A stretch of DNA of 64,000 nt, from positions 7,684,152 through 7,748,151 of the forward strand of contig JADCRB010000001.1 in the NCBI GenBank assembly GCA_021464245.1, given 5' to 3'. Positions 11,911 to 24,489 of this stretch are shown one piece after another (within the stretch, counting starts at the first letter, position 1; every line of letters starts with the position of its first letter). A program made the translations under genes and the position numbers. Origin of the DNA: Carallia brachiata (taxonomy: Eukaryota > Streptophyta > Magnoliopsida > Malpighiales > Rhizophoraceae). The notes below the pieces were generated by a model, which was not told the DNA's origin, made no database searches, and saw only the letters and a program-made list of their open reading frames with translations.

Positions 11911-13470
11911 TATGCATTTATGGCATAACTTCTGATTGTAGGTTTGAAGTACAAGTAGGCCAAGAAGTCAGTTCTTACATGTCGGAGAGATCTTTACAGT
12001 CCAAGGATTGTTGGAAGTACCTCGTCCGTTTTGTCCGATGTAGGGAGAACTGACACAGTTACTTTATATGGTGAGGCCGTTTTGACCCCAAGGCCTTTGC
12101 ACCAAAGAATCCTTGAAGGGTTTTTTTAATCATGCTTCTGTGTGCTTCAGAGCCAGTTATAGTCCAATTCTCTTTTGGAATGAATGGAATGTTTCATTCA
12201 TAGTCATATAGTGATTTTTTTTATGGTTCACCATCCAAGCACCTCTCCCCAAGCATCCATCAATTTTGATCATCCACATCATATGCAAAGGCAATCGCTG
12301 ACATACCATATGTTTGGAAAGGCATTTGCTGCTAGGCAACTGAAGGCTAGTAATGTTAGAGTGAGAGATAAAATCTGGCTGCTGCTTTTGTCACACGAAG
12401 GCTGGTAAGGAAAAGAAGTTCATCAATGTTTGGTTTCACGAGAAGTTTTAAGAGAGGAAATGCCAGCATGAGGTGCAGGGCAAAAACTTCTATTTGCATG
12501 TATTAGTGTCTTTCGACAAACTTCGAATTTAACAAAAACTTCGTTGTATTTCAAAAAATATTTAAATACATATAATGGTCAACTGAGCACAAGTAAATGG
12601 GAAGAAAAAAAGGCAAATGATGATAAAATAAAAGAAAAGAAATGTCTTTCGATAAATCTTGCATCCGAAGGAAAATTTAGTCAAAATTCAAGAACGTGTC
12701 CAAAGTATAGTTGTTTGCAATATGTTTGAAATGCTGCCTCGGTTAAGAAGTAAGAAATTAATTTACTCAAGCATGCCATATGATTAAACATGACCAGAAA
12801 TATAAATAGCTTCTGTCGCAATTACTTTTTCAGATCAAAGAAATTCATATGTATTCCTTTTTCTCATAAATATTAAATGCATCAAGTGGTCAATTAGATG
12901 CAAATAGTCAGTAAGGATATATTTCTTTTTTTTAAACAAAAATAAAAGTCCATTTTTTTTTACTTTGCTTTTTGAAAGTTTGTTTTAAATAAGTTTCGTA
13001 CTTCTATTACAATTAATTAGAATATTTTATAAAGTTTTTTGGTCCCGTAATCTCTCTTAACCAAAAAAAAAAAAGATTTAAGTAGTTAATTTGTTTTATT
13101 GTTGTCTAATTATAGTTGCTATTGTCAGTTTGCCGGAAAATCTATTTTTTCTTTATTTGCAAAAATATTATGTCAAAATACCCTCCGTGCTCATCAATTC
13201 TTCATAATTCTGGATGCCCCTTTTTCGTAATTTTGCAAAAATAAAAGAAAAAGAAAAACTAATGGTATTTTTTCTTTTCCCTTCCTTGAAATGTAATCAA
13301 TAAGGAAAAGTCGTCTTCTTGAATTCCCATCACCGATAGTTGCAACGATCTTTCTCTCTCTATATCGCTCGCCGAATCAAAGACAGAGCAACGCCCCCTT
13401 CCGATCGTCGCCGAAATTGCTCTTCTCCGACGGAAACTCCGGCGAGGAGATTGTTTTTCTCTGTTCAAAA
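11911..13470. other. Intergenic spacer, ARM-like to alpha-SNAP
   Basis: Begins with the probable 3' UTR of the ARM-like gene. The remainder is AT-rich with scattered short frames and no recognisable protein. 13,330-13,470 is CT/GA-rich and lies just upstream of the alpha-SNAP start, so it is probably that gene's 5' leader and promoter. Confidence 0.5.
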
Positions 13471-16400
13471 ATGGGAGATCAGTTGGCGAGAGCAGAGGAA
13501 TTTGAGAAGAAAGCAGAGAAGAAGCTCAATGGATGGGGCCTCTTCGGTTCAATACGAAGACGCCGCCGATCTCTTCGATAAAGCCGCCAATTCCTTCAAG
13601 CTCGCCAAATCTTGTAAACATTTCCCATCTCTTTTTCTATCGATTTTTTTTTTTTTTATATATAATTTATTAATCTATCGACGTATGCAAATCTTGACAT
13701 AGCCTTTTTGGGATCAAAGAAAGACCTGATTAACGAATTTTAAAATGAGACCTAATTTTAGCAGAGTTTGTATTGAGTAGAAATTTAACTTTATGTAATA
13801 ATTGAAACTATGAAAATTTATTGATTGTATATAGAATTAAAATGGCAAACAAAAATTTTCTTTAATAAAAATAATTGGCTAAATGATAAATTGTTTAATT
13901 CTAGATTATAATTGTAAATATATAAGTATATGATGTAAAAATGAGGATGGAACTTGGCTCCAGTGGTTGGGAGGCGATGGAACAAACCGAATCCCTGACC
14001 TCGCCATTATGAACCCCCCCTCCCCTACCTCTGCTTTGCAGCTCGAATGGACCGAAAAAAAAAAATAATGTGAAAATGGTCAGCTGTATTCACCAGCATC
14101 ACTGCTCATTGCATGGTCTTCTAATATCTTTGTTGTGAGGTTTCAGGGGATAAGGCTGGATCAACTTACATCAACTTGGCAAACTGTCATTTGAAGGTAA
14201 AGAGTTTTGTAATTTTTTGAATTAAGCATTAAGTTTGTTTTTGCTTCCAACTTTGTTACAATTTTGTATACCTATGCGACATTTGATGTATGTAGCTGGA
14301 TAGCAAACACGAAGCTGCGCAAGCTTATGTTGATGCTGCTCATTGCTATAAGAAAACTTCTACAATGGTATGCAATTATGCTATAATCCATGTACTTTGA
14401 CATCTTATAAATCATGCCTGGTCTTCTGTATCACATTTTTTAAAAAGGACAATTAGAAAATTGTGGATAAATTCCATGACAGCATCTTCATCTCTGACTC
14501 CATACTAGCATCAGGTGTTCTTATACACTGTGCCTATGAGTTTCCCCAATTTTTGCACATCATATTCTTCATGCTATGTTCATGAAAGTTATAAAATTGA
14601 GTCCAACTATGGGATAGATAAACTAAGGAAGTTACCTAGAGATTGTTTGTATTCAATATACCTGTTAAGCTGGACCAAGATTGAATCTTTCAGTTGAATT
14701 TGCCGTTCAGCAGTTTAGTGTGCTATTTATATTTGCTGACTTTTTATGCATATTGTAGTAATGATATCACCGCCAACCCAAAGTAAGGTTTCTTAGTAGC
14801 ATATTATTTGGTATTTTCTGGGCATTTTTACTTGTATCACCTCAAACAACGTTCTTTGCATGCAGAAGCAATATCTTGCCTTGGCCAGGCGGTAGATATG
14901 TTCTGTGATATTGGAAGGATCAATATGGCTGCTAGATATTACAAGGTATATATGGTTATCAGTATAGACATGTCAGGAAACACTTTTTTCAGTTGAAATG
15001 CTATTTAATACTTGTAAGGATATTACCATTGACACGGTGTCACCTTTTTTTTCCTTTCGTCTCTAATGCTGCAATTGTATGATTGGTATTTCTAATGTTG
15101 AACCATCAAGAAATTGATGTTGGGGTATTATTGGCATACTTTTGTAGGTTCTATTTTTTGACTCATTGTATCGCTTCATTGTACTCTCTGTGTTTTGTGA
15201 TATCATGGGATTGCCTTTGCTTGCAGGAAATTGCTGAGTTGTATGAGTCAGAAGCAAATATTGAAAAAGCAATGGAATATTTTGAAAGAGCAGCCGATTT
15301 TTTCCAAAATGAAGAAATAACAACTTCTGCCAACCAATGCAAGCAAAAAGTAGCACAATTTGCTGCTCAATTAGAACAGTAAGAGCTTTTGGATTTTGAA
15401 TGTTGACAATGCGGTGTTTAAATGTCTTTTTCTGTCATATAAATTGTGATTAGTTTTCTATGTTCACTTTCAGCATTGTCTGTTGCCATTTTTTTGGGCA
15501 TGAGACGATCCTTTTAAAATCAGTTTTGAGGTTAATGTGATATCTTTGTGTTCCTGTGATCCTGAAATTCAAGTTATATTATTTCTTATTGTTTGACTGA
15601 CATATTCTTAGATGGTGACTGATTTTCCATTTCATATATGCACTTAGACTATGATTTCATGTACAAATAGCTTGCTGGTGTCCACACATTATTGGGAGAC
15701 TATAGACAAGGACATCCATGGTTAAGGTTCCCATCAAGTGTTTTTCAAAATTGGTTTATAGATTGAATTTTATTTTAAATTGTCTGTGCATTATCTGGAG
15801 CATAGTTTATTTCGTTTGGATAATATTACCTACGTAATGTGGATGGTGAGTTTGGTAGGTTAATTGCTGTTTGGATAATGTTAGCTAGTAGCATTTGGCT
15901 AGTGAGTTTGGTAGGTTGATTGAACTGTACTTCGCATAATGACACTACTTTTTAAGTATGAATTATCCAATTTTTCCTTGCTATTGTTGTTAATAGAGAA
16001 TTGATCATTTTCTTTCGGCATTTGAATGATATTGTTATATTTCTCCAGATACCCAAAGGCGATTGAGATTATGAAGACATAGCTCGACAGTCACTTAACA
16101 ACAATTTGCTCAAGTATGGAGTCAAAGGCCATCTTCTTAATGCTGGCATTTGCCATCTCTGCAAAGGCGATGTTGTTGCAATTATGAATGCATTAGAGCG
16201 ATATCAGGTCAATGTTTGGCTCTTGTTAGCCATCTTTGTATTTTATCATATAATATGTAATCTGTCTAAATGAAATGGTGCAAATTTGCCATTGCAGGAG
16301 TTGGATCCTACTTTTTCAGGAACTCGTGAATACAGACTGTTGTCGGTAGCTGTAAATTGTGGAAAATTATCGATTGCTTTCTACTGATAGTTGCTGTAGA

Positions 16401-16951
16401 AATTGGCACGCAACTTATTAGCATCAAATCAACCTTCTTTCTCCAGCATGGTAAACTTTGGCAGAGTTCCATTTAGTAATCCTGTTTTTTGTGGCAGGAC
16501 ATTGCCGCTGCCATTGATGAAGAAGATGTTGGAAAGTTTACTGATGTTGTCAAGGAATTTGATAGCATGACCCCACTGGTACAGTTCTCTGCATTATTTA
16601 CAAAATTTCAGTTAGGGGTTGCAAATAAAGAATCAATTAATGTTTGTCCGTGAGACCTGCCTTCCTCAGAATTTGACTGGGGATAATCTATCACTGTCGT
16701 TAAATTTGTATCATGTCTATTTTCTTTTTCCATTACACGATACATTCTGTCGCTTGCTTGAGAAGTGAACTCTTGTTGGATAATTTGCAGTATTGTTGGG
16801 GTTTTCAGTCCCAAATTATGATAATTCTCAACTCTCTTACATGGTGGTTGTTGCCTTAATTATTGTACAGGATTCCTGGAAGACAACCCTTCTGCTGAGG
16901 GTGAAAGAGAAGCTTAAAGCTAAGGAAATGGAAGAGGACGAGCTTACCTAA
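13471..16951 (+). CDS. ASNAP: Alpha-soluble NSF attachment protein (alpha-SNAP)
   Basis: Nine exons: 13471-13613, 14147-14196, 14296-14367, 14866-14945, 15227-15378, 16049-16207, 16298-16345, 16498-16578, 16871-16951. Alpha-SNAP binds SNARE bundles and recruits the NSF ATPase that takes them apart after membrane fusion. The sequence shows the family N-terminus ([16 protein letters not shown]), TPR-like helices ([61 protein letters not shown]) and the C-terminal NSF-stimulating tail ([15 protein letters not shown]). Three places are out of frame: about 13,548-13,553 (two bases short), the exon 3/4 junction (one G short) and 16,069-16,071 (ATTTATG read as ATTATG). With these four bases counted, the length is 289 residues, the usual alpha-SNAP length, so I read them as sequence errors rather than gene death. 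Position matches At3g56190. Confidence 0.92.
13944..14067 (+). repeat. SINE insertion in alpha-SNAP intron 1
   Basis: Starts near a tRNA-like A box (TGGCTCCAGTGGTTGGGAG), has a B-box-like ACCGAATCC about 30 bases on, and ends in a poly(A) run. It is flanked by an imperfect 11-base target duplication: ATGTAAAAATG at 13933-13943 and ATGTGAAAATG at 14068-14078. All four marks of a retroposed SINE are present. Confidence 0.6.
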
Positions 16952-17689
16952 GTTCAAAGTTATCAATCTAATGTTCATTTTGTCCATAACTGATGATTGT
17001 TCGTTGTATTATGCGTTTGTGTGCTGTTATGCTTTGTTTACATTGGTTTGTGTTACTAAGCATGCTTAGTATGCTTGGTTTGGGTTATAAACATAGAGGG
17101 TATACTTGCAAGCGGACATGTGTATGAGTTGGGATATGGCAATTTAATTCCATGTGTGGGTCCAATAACGGGGTACACTATTAGTTGGCGGAGGTCAAAT
17201 TTGTTGAATTGATCAACGTAATGTTGCGTTTGAGCAGGTTTGCATCGATTACTGTAATTGCTTCTTTTACGCCTCCGTCCCTCCCTCCCTCAGATGACAA
17301 GGAACTTCATCTGCTGTTGATGCTTTGCATTTCCCATTAATTTACTGCATTGATTAGTTCTGCAAATAAACATCTGCTGCTTGAGAGTTCATAGGAGCAC
17401 TTCTGTTTACAAAATGAGCTGCATAAATGAGCGATGCATAAGCTAATCATTGAACTTAACTTCGAATGGTTGGACCTTGCCTCGTTAAGTTTGTAAGTGG
17501 TTCGACAAGAGGTTTGGTATTCAGTTCCATGTCAGGTATTACACATTTGCAATTGTACATGTTAATATTAAATGAATCTGTAGCTTGCTTGATGTAAATT
17601 TTTTTAAAACAAGCTAAATGCTTATCAATGAGTCAACTTGGAGTTTAACTGAGTAACAACTACGTTTTTTTCAATGGTCCTAGTTGGAG

Positions 17690-17830
17690 GGGTCACAATC
17701 CTACGGGAGAAGGAGTGAGGAATTGGTGGGGATTCGTACCTTGCCACTGCCAGTCGCAAGAGAGGGTAGGAGTAGCTCTCTTTTGCCGGTTAGGCAAACC
17801 TGACTCTAAACAATGATCTACAGAAAAGAG
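17690..17830 (-). repeat. SINE-like fragment
   Basis: On the minus strand GGTACGAATCCCC resembles a pol III B box and lies about 60 bases after TTTGCCTAACCGG. No target duplication or poly(A) tail was secured. Confidence 0.3.
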
Positions 17831-19219
17831 GCTGCGAGCTTGTAACTCGAATGACAGTAATAATATGTCAGTAAAAAAAAAATTAAAAGTTTAAATTTTT
17901 AACTTCTGTAGTTGTCTTCTTCTCTAAAAATCAGATCTAAATCTAAAATATCTAAAAAAAAAAAAAAAAAGGTCTACAGGGAAGAGAGAAGAAAAGAAGC
18001 AAGTGAGCGTGTCCAGCTATGGGCCTAAGTCAATAGCAATCCAACGGACTGATTCATATCGAGACCGGCCCGACACCTACTACTTACCAATCCTACCCGC
18101 CACGCGTGATCAGGCCGGCCTGCTACCCCAGCCTTGACTTGGAACGGCCGGCCAGGCCTACCGCGTCAGACTTTTTTCTTTCTTTCTTCTTTAGCTAAAT
18201 CAATCGAGCAGATTCGGTTGATTTCGTCTAATTATATAAACTTTGAAGGACTCAAAAGTTTCAGGGAAGTTATAGTAATTAAAATAATTAATTGAAAATT
18301 TTGAATATAATTAGGAATATAAAGGAAGCTACCATTTCAAGTGATCAAATAAAAACTAAAAATGATCTTAGAATATTTTCTTTTTTAAAGAAGTCATGAG
18401 CTCAAATATATTTTATTAAGTAACTTGAGTTTTCTCCTGCGTTTCGCATTATATTATGCATATATCATTGTCTATTTAGATTAAACACACTGCACTTTAC
18501 TAAAAAGGACAGAATTGCTTGAGTGCGGTGCACACTAAAAGAAAGAATTAAAGAGTCTCAAATTTAAATTAATTTATGAGATATAGAAAAGATGAGTTCT
18601 ATTATAGGGGTTTATTATCGAAGTCATTTTTTATTTTTTCTTTTTAATTATCAATCAAAAAGTCAATACATCAGTATGTTTTAATTATAAATTTATAATA
18701 TATTTAATTTTAAATATTTTAATAATCAATCAATGCAAGTCACGTATAAGTGATTATAAAAGAAAAAAATAAAAACAACTGTTGCTAGTAAAATTTTGTA
18801 TTATATAAAAAAATTGATATATTAGTTGACATTTAAGAGATTATTACATAATAAATACATGCATATTTTTTTAAACTAGATAAATTTATTAAAGCAATGA
18901 TAATATATTCTATTATCTATGAGCATGCATATATTTGTAAGTTAACAATTATTTGAATCTATTATCGATATCCTACCTCTAAATCAGTTAGTTTGCATAT
19001 AATAAATAATTAAGCAGTAAACTCTAATTTCTTGTTATTGTAAGTCACTTCCATAGCTATTGGTCTCAAATCCAAATAATTAAACAAAAGATAAAAACAA
19101 ATAGAATTATTTTTTTTGATCCATTGATAAGTGATTGCGTATTTCTCTTGATTTGCGTAAATTTTGTAATCATTCTCAGGATTAATTCTTAATTACAAAG
19201 ACCATTATTTTTTAAAATT

Positions 19220-19221
<2 letters not shown>

Positions 19222-19251
<30 letters not shown>
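19222..19251. repeat. (AG)n microsatellite
   Basis: About fifteen GA units, roughly 610 bases upstream of the PLAC8 start codon. GA tracts are common in plant promoters and leaders. Confidence 0.9.
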
Positions 19252-19254
<3 letters not shown>

Positions 19255-19862
19255 CAATCGCCGGTTGACGAGAGCGTTCGGAATTTCCGAAGTGGCAAGG
19301 CGCGGTGGTCCGACGGAACTGCAACTACCGGCATCAAACAAAGTCAATAAATTAAATGTTACATAAAACAAACAAAAACTGAAGCTTCTACTTGAAACTT
19401 AAACGAATCTTTACTTGGAAACAGATGATCGATCGCTTCTTCCATCGATATGCGTTAGATTTTCACTTCTATGCTTTTGAACTTTTTTCTGTTCAACGCT
19501 GTTTTGTTGTAATAGCCCTGTTGTCTTTTTTTTTTTTTTTAAGGGTTGTTGACTGGTGGCTTTTAATTTTGGTCTTTCTAGTTGTTATCTTGAGCTATTG
19601 AATAGATTTTTATGGTCTAGTTCTGGTCTTGGTTTCTGGGTTTCCTTCTGATTACATATTCCTTGCTTTAATTAGCTCAACTGAGACCCTCTTTTTACTT
19701 GGCTTCTGTTGATCAAATAACTTGCTGCTTCTGCTGTTTAGGTGTCAGGATTAGACCTTCGCATAAAGGTTTGAAATTTAGAGTTTTTCCCGGTGTTTTA
19801 GGCAATTTGTAATTGGACACTCGTGATACTTAGTGACAAAGATCAATTTTTTGAGGGTGAAA

Positions 19863-21500
19863 ATGGGTTCGATTGATCATGGAGGTCGGAAAGAGGAAAT
19901 CGAGGAATCCAATGGTACAAATTCCCAGGGTCAAATTCCTTTTGAAGTTACAGGATCTAGAAGGTTGTTGTTAAACAAAGAGAACCCTCAAACGAAAAAT
20001 TTCCAGGACAGTTTAGCTGCCCTTCCCAACAGAATAAACTTCCTCAAGTTTGGTACTGCCTCTGCCAAATTCAAGCAGTTGGCACAGGAGAGAGATGAGA
20101 TATCGCGTTCAGTGTCGTCTTCGAGTAGCCATGGCTTTCGGGGTCGAATCCGGAAGATTGATTGGAATGTGCTCATTAATATGAGCAAAGAATGGTTCAG
20201 GAATCCGATGAACATAGCCCTTTTTGTGTGGATCACCTGTGTTGCTGTCTCGGGCGCGCTTCTGTTTCTAGTCATGACTGGAATGTTAAACAGCGTGCTG
20301 CCTAAGAAGTCCCAGAGAAATACATGGTTTGAAGTCAATAATCAAATTCTCAATGCACTTTTTACTCTCATGTGTCTGTACCAGCATCCAAAGCGATTCT
20401 ATCACCTTACACTTCTTTTCAGATGGAAACCAGAAGACATTTCTTATCTCAGAAAGATTTACTGCAAGGATGGAACTTATAAGCCCCATGAGTGGATGCA
20501 CATGATGGTTGTTGTTGTTCTGCTCCACATCAATTGTTTTGCTCAATATGCTCTTTGTGGTCTAAACCTCGGGTACAAGAGGTCTCAGCGGCCTGCAGTA
20601 GGAGTTGGAATATGCATATCTTTTGCAATAGCTGCACCTGCAGCTGCTGGTTTATATTCCATGCTCAGTCCCCTTGGCAGGGATTACACTTCTGAGGCGG
20701 ATGAAGAAGCACAGGTTCAAGCTACCGCTGGTGAGAGCAGCAGGCCAGAGCAATTGAGGTCAAAATCATTCGAAAAAAGATATTCCTTTGCAAACAGAGA
20801 TGATCAAAGAGTTGTTGAAGCTCGTCCACGGTGGAGTGGAGGTATACTAGACTTTTGGGATGACATTTCTTTGGCGTACTTATCACTTTTTTGCAGTTTT
20901 TGCGTTTTTGGTTGGAACATGGAAAGGCTTGGTTTTGGGAATATGTATGTTCATATTGCTACTTTTCTCCTCTTTTGTATGGCTCCATTCTGGATTTTCA
21001 ATTTGGCGGCTGTTAATATCGATAATGAGAATGTCAGGGAAGCATTAGGACTTACTGGAGTTATTCTTTGTGCATTTGGTTTACTCTATGGTGGTTTCTG
21101 GAGGATTCAAATGAGAAAGAGGTTTAATTTGCCAGCTTACACCTTCTGTTTTGGTAAACCGTCTATTTCAGATTGCACCCTATGGCTTTGTTGTTGTTGG
21201 TGCTCTCTTGCTCAGGAAGTTAGAACTGGGAATTCATATGATATTGTGGAAGATAAGTTTTTCTTAAAACAAATTGACGGTAATTGTGAAGATGGTATCG
21301 TTCCGGATTCTCCACTTGCCAACAACTCTAGCCCGTCCAAGATTAATATGGTTAATTCTCCAAGTCCAAGCATAGCATCAAAGGGGCATAATGACACCGA
21401 TAGGCAGCACTACACAGTGAAGGAAGAGTCCTCTGCAGGAGGCAATGATCAAACCAGAACGCCACCTGCTCCAGTTCTGATGAGCAGAGAAGCCATTTAG
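19863..21500 (+). CDS. PLAC8 family membrane protein
   Basis: Intact intronless frame of 545 residues. ATG 19863 (MGSIDHGGRKEE) is preferred to an in-frame ATG ten codons upstream because the ten extra residues look like leader sequence. The N-terminal 110 residues are polar, followed by hydrophobic segments at about 120-145 (NIALFVWITCVAVSGALLFL), 215-235, 250-275, 340-365 and 365-390. The Cys-rich PLAC8 signature DCTLWLCCCWCSLAQEVRT is at about 437-455, and a polar tail follows. PLAC8 proteins in plants include cell-size/fruit-weight and cadmium-resistance/Ca-channel-like proteins; this larger two-part type has no agreed function. Its position next to SAG20 matches At3g10980/At3g10985 (from memory). 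Confidence 0.92.
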   Translation: MGSIDHGGRKEEIEESNGTNSQGQIPFEVTGSRRLLLNKENPQTKNFQDSLAALPNRINFLKFGTASAKFKQLAQERDEISRSVSSSSSHGFRGRIRKIDWNVLINMSKEWFRNPMNIALFVWITCVAVSGALLFLVMTGMLNSVLPKKSQRNTWFEVNNQILNALFTLMCLYQHPKRFYHLTLLFRWKPEDISYLRKIYCKDGTYKPHEWMHMMVVVVLLHINCFAQYALCGLNLGYKRSQRPAVGVGICISFAIAAPAAAGLYSMLSPLGRDYTSEADEEAQVQATAGESSRPEQLRSKSFEKRYSFANRDDQRVVEARPRWSGGILDFWDDISLAYLSLFCSFCVFGWNMERLGFGNMYVHIATFLLFCMAPFWIFNLAAVNIDNENVREALGLTGVILCAFGLLYGGFWRIQMRKRFNLPAYTFCFGKPSISDCTLWLCCCWCSLAQEVRTGNSYDIVEDKFFLKQIDGNCEDGIVPDSPLANNSSPSKINMVNSPSPSIASKGHNDTDRQHYTVKEESSAGGNDQTRTPPAPVLMSREAI

Positions 21501-24489
21501 CAGGGAAGCAATGTAGAGAGCATTCCATTTATGGACGATGAATTGATATAGAAGGAACATATACTGTAACTGAATTTACAGTCCTCTTGAAGAGATGTTT
21601 CATCTTCAACACATTATTGTTCACATGTACATTCAAATCCCATTTGGAACTTCATCTGAATTTGAAGAAATACTTTGTTATGAGCTATGGTCTGTGTTAA
21701 AAAAATGCATTATCTCTGGACAATTGTTTTAGCATAAAGTTGGACCCTTCTGTTCTTTACTTGTGACAATCGACCTTTATCCTGTGCTACTCATCTGATC
21801 CGCTCAAGCGTTTTTGGACCTTTTTATCTACTGGGGCCTAAAATAGGACTTGGAGATAGTGCTGCAGTGTAACCACATCAGAATTATTGGCTTGTAACTG
21901 GTTCATATTTACTATGAAGGCAATAGAGGGGTGAATCGACTTGTCTCTTATATCGTTATTTAAAGACTTAGTTTAACGATTCTTCAGCGCCCGCCTAGTA
22001 GTTTACAGAGTATGTTATCTAAGGATATTGTTGGTATCCATTTTCTCAGAGTCATAATTTCTTAATCTCGAGCATTACTCTCCACATTGAAAAAAAAAAA
22101 AAGAGATAATTATTGACTTAAAGAATAGCAAAAAGAACATGCCGGGAACAATTTGTTGGGTCATTTAGATGCACGATTGACAGTATAGAGATTGGCCTTA
22201 TACTAAAATGTTGTGGCAATCTGTCAATTTCTATTTCTTATTTCAATTAAAGCACTAAAAATGTGGGAACTTTATCACCGGAAAGTGGTAAAGGATTGCA
22301 CACCTGATACGTTAATGGGACATTACGTGCAAGTCATGCTTGGTGGTGATATTAAAGAAATGTAAAAAAAAAATTTTAAAAAAAGAAAGAAAAGATAGTT
22401 TTTTGGGCGTCTTGTCATTATCTTTCTAATTACTTTAGAGTATCTGTATTCTGGTCTTTTTCGGTCATACTTCATAGAATGGTGCGCAGGGAAAGTGTTG
22501 GGCCCAATATTTGATGTGCGTCATTCCAGATATTATGACAGGGTTAACTATTTCGCTCCTGCGGTGGTGGACAAATTGTGGTAGTTTACTGTCTCACTCA
22601 CAAAGTATCTAAATCCTCTTTTTCTCGGTTAAAAGAAATAAATAAATCCTCCTTTTCCACATTCATTCTGAGGTCCACGCACCCACATTACCATGCCTGT
22701 GGCAAGAAAAGCGATCTTATAGAATTCTACATTATTACCAACGAAAATTATGGTTTAACAACAAAGAAAATTGTTTGTTATTATATTAAATATTTTGAAT
22801 TCAATTTTTTATCTAAACATTTAATGAAATTAAATTTACACTCATAGAATTTACTCTTCTAATAACTATAATCTTTCTTGTTAAGATTATGAAATATTAC
22901 CTTTATTTTTTTTTTTTTTAACTAAAAGCAGAATTTTCTCTTGTTGCATATGGTCCAGAATCCAACATCATGACTAAGGAGCCACTTGGTTTGAATAAAA
23001 TAACCCTTGGTTCAATAACTCTGTACATGCACTCACATACGCACATTATTTATCAATAGTGGTCAATGTCAATGGAGTAGTCACCTTTTCACAATAATAA
23101 TAAAAGGGGGGCCACTGATATTGGCTTCTATTTGCCCGCAGATCCTTTCATCTTAGGTTTCGCTGTTGTTGCTTTAGATACTGATGGAGGCATTTTCTAG
23201 GCACTGAATACTGATGCGTTATTTATCATCCACACATTGCAATCGTGGCCAAAATTTTTGAGAGTTTTTCTTATGGGCCATCATGTGGGGCAGCAAATAC
23301 AGCCTGTCGCTGTAGCACCTTCCGGATTTGTCCATTATTGATTACTGTATTACGGACAACATTTTCATCCGCTTTCAGACCAACTTTTGCCGGGACAATT
23401 GGTTTGTGGGAACGGATAAACTAATTTGATCCTTTAATTTGTTAGCACCACTATCTTCTTAAGATGTGAAGTAGAACGTATTTAAAGTGATTTTACATTT
23501 AAAATTATATGTTTAACTCACATAATTTTAAATTCATCTTTATCAATAGTCTAAATATAAATGTTTTAATGTGAACGGTATTTGGCATTTTGTTGGCACT
23601 TTCAAACCAACATTAACAGAGCGAATAGATTGTTTTTTTTTTTTTTTTACTCCTGGGAGTGATTTGTTGAGCTTGACAAATTCAAACATGGCTTATTTCC
23701 GACGTACTTAAAAAGAAATTCAACGATGGTAATCAAACATAGACAACTTCTAATGTAGGCTAAAATTCAAATCTTGGATTTAGGCTACGAGGAGAGAGTT
23801 TTTAGGAATCCCATTGTTCAGGTATAAACTAATTTTTTTTTCTTATTAAAAATTGTATTAAGTTAGGATATATATAACAAGAATAACTCTTCATTCTTAT
23901 AAATTTTATATCTTCTTTCTACTGACTAAAGGTGCAAACAATCTTGATAGAATCTCAAGATCGTGCCTAGCCACGCTCAAACTCAAAATCTCTTGTCTGA
24001 ATGCGGAGCATCTTAACGAATTAAACTATTCGAATGATGGTAGTGACTCACAGTGATCGCAATGATAAAGACATCCTCAAGTGGATCTCAGTCCGCCTGA
24101 ATGAGATCTCCTCCGCGTAAGTCTTTTGGGTTCAAATCATCTAGGCCCACCTATTTCGGTCTCAGCCCGTCCAACCCACTTTTGGGTGGGCTGAGCTCAT
24201 ACGGCCCATGTGGTGATGGCGTTGTTCAACAGACACGTACGACCACATTGGTCCATTTTTTATTGGAAAAAGTACTTAATATATTGCGGTTCGATGATCT
24301 AATCTGTGTGCTCCACCACTTACCATAAGACATATTTGATTTTATTTTTACAACATTAATTTCAAAGCTCATTTACTGAATTAGTCAAGCATGCACAAAG
24401 GAATACTCAACTTATTTATCGAAAAGTTCAATTAAAACTTATTTACAAAATTAAGAAAGTCATTTAGTGTACCATTACAATATATTTTG

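Larger units (their letters stand above)
16952..19862. other. Intergenic spacer, alpha-SNAP to PLAC8 gene
   Basis: Contains the alpha-SNAP 3' UTR, a SINE-like fragment (about 17,690-17,830), a GC-rich island of unknown nature at 18,000-18,170, and AT-rich sequence to 19,200. 19,380-19,862 is probably the 5' leader of the PLAC8 gene. No further gene seen. Confidence 0.5.
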
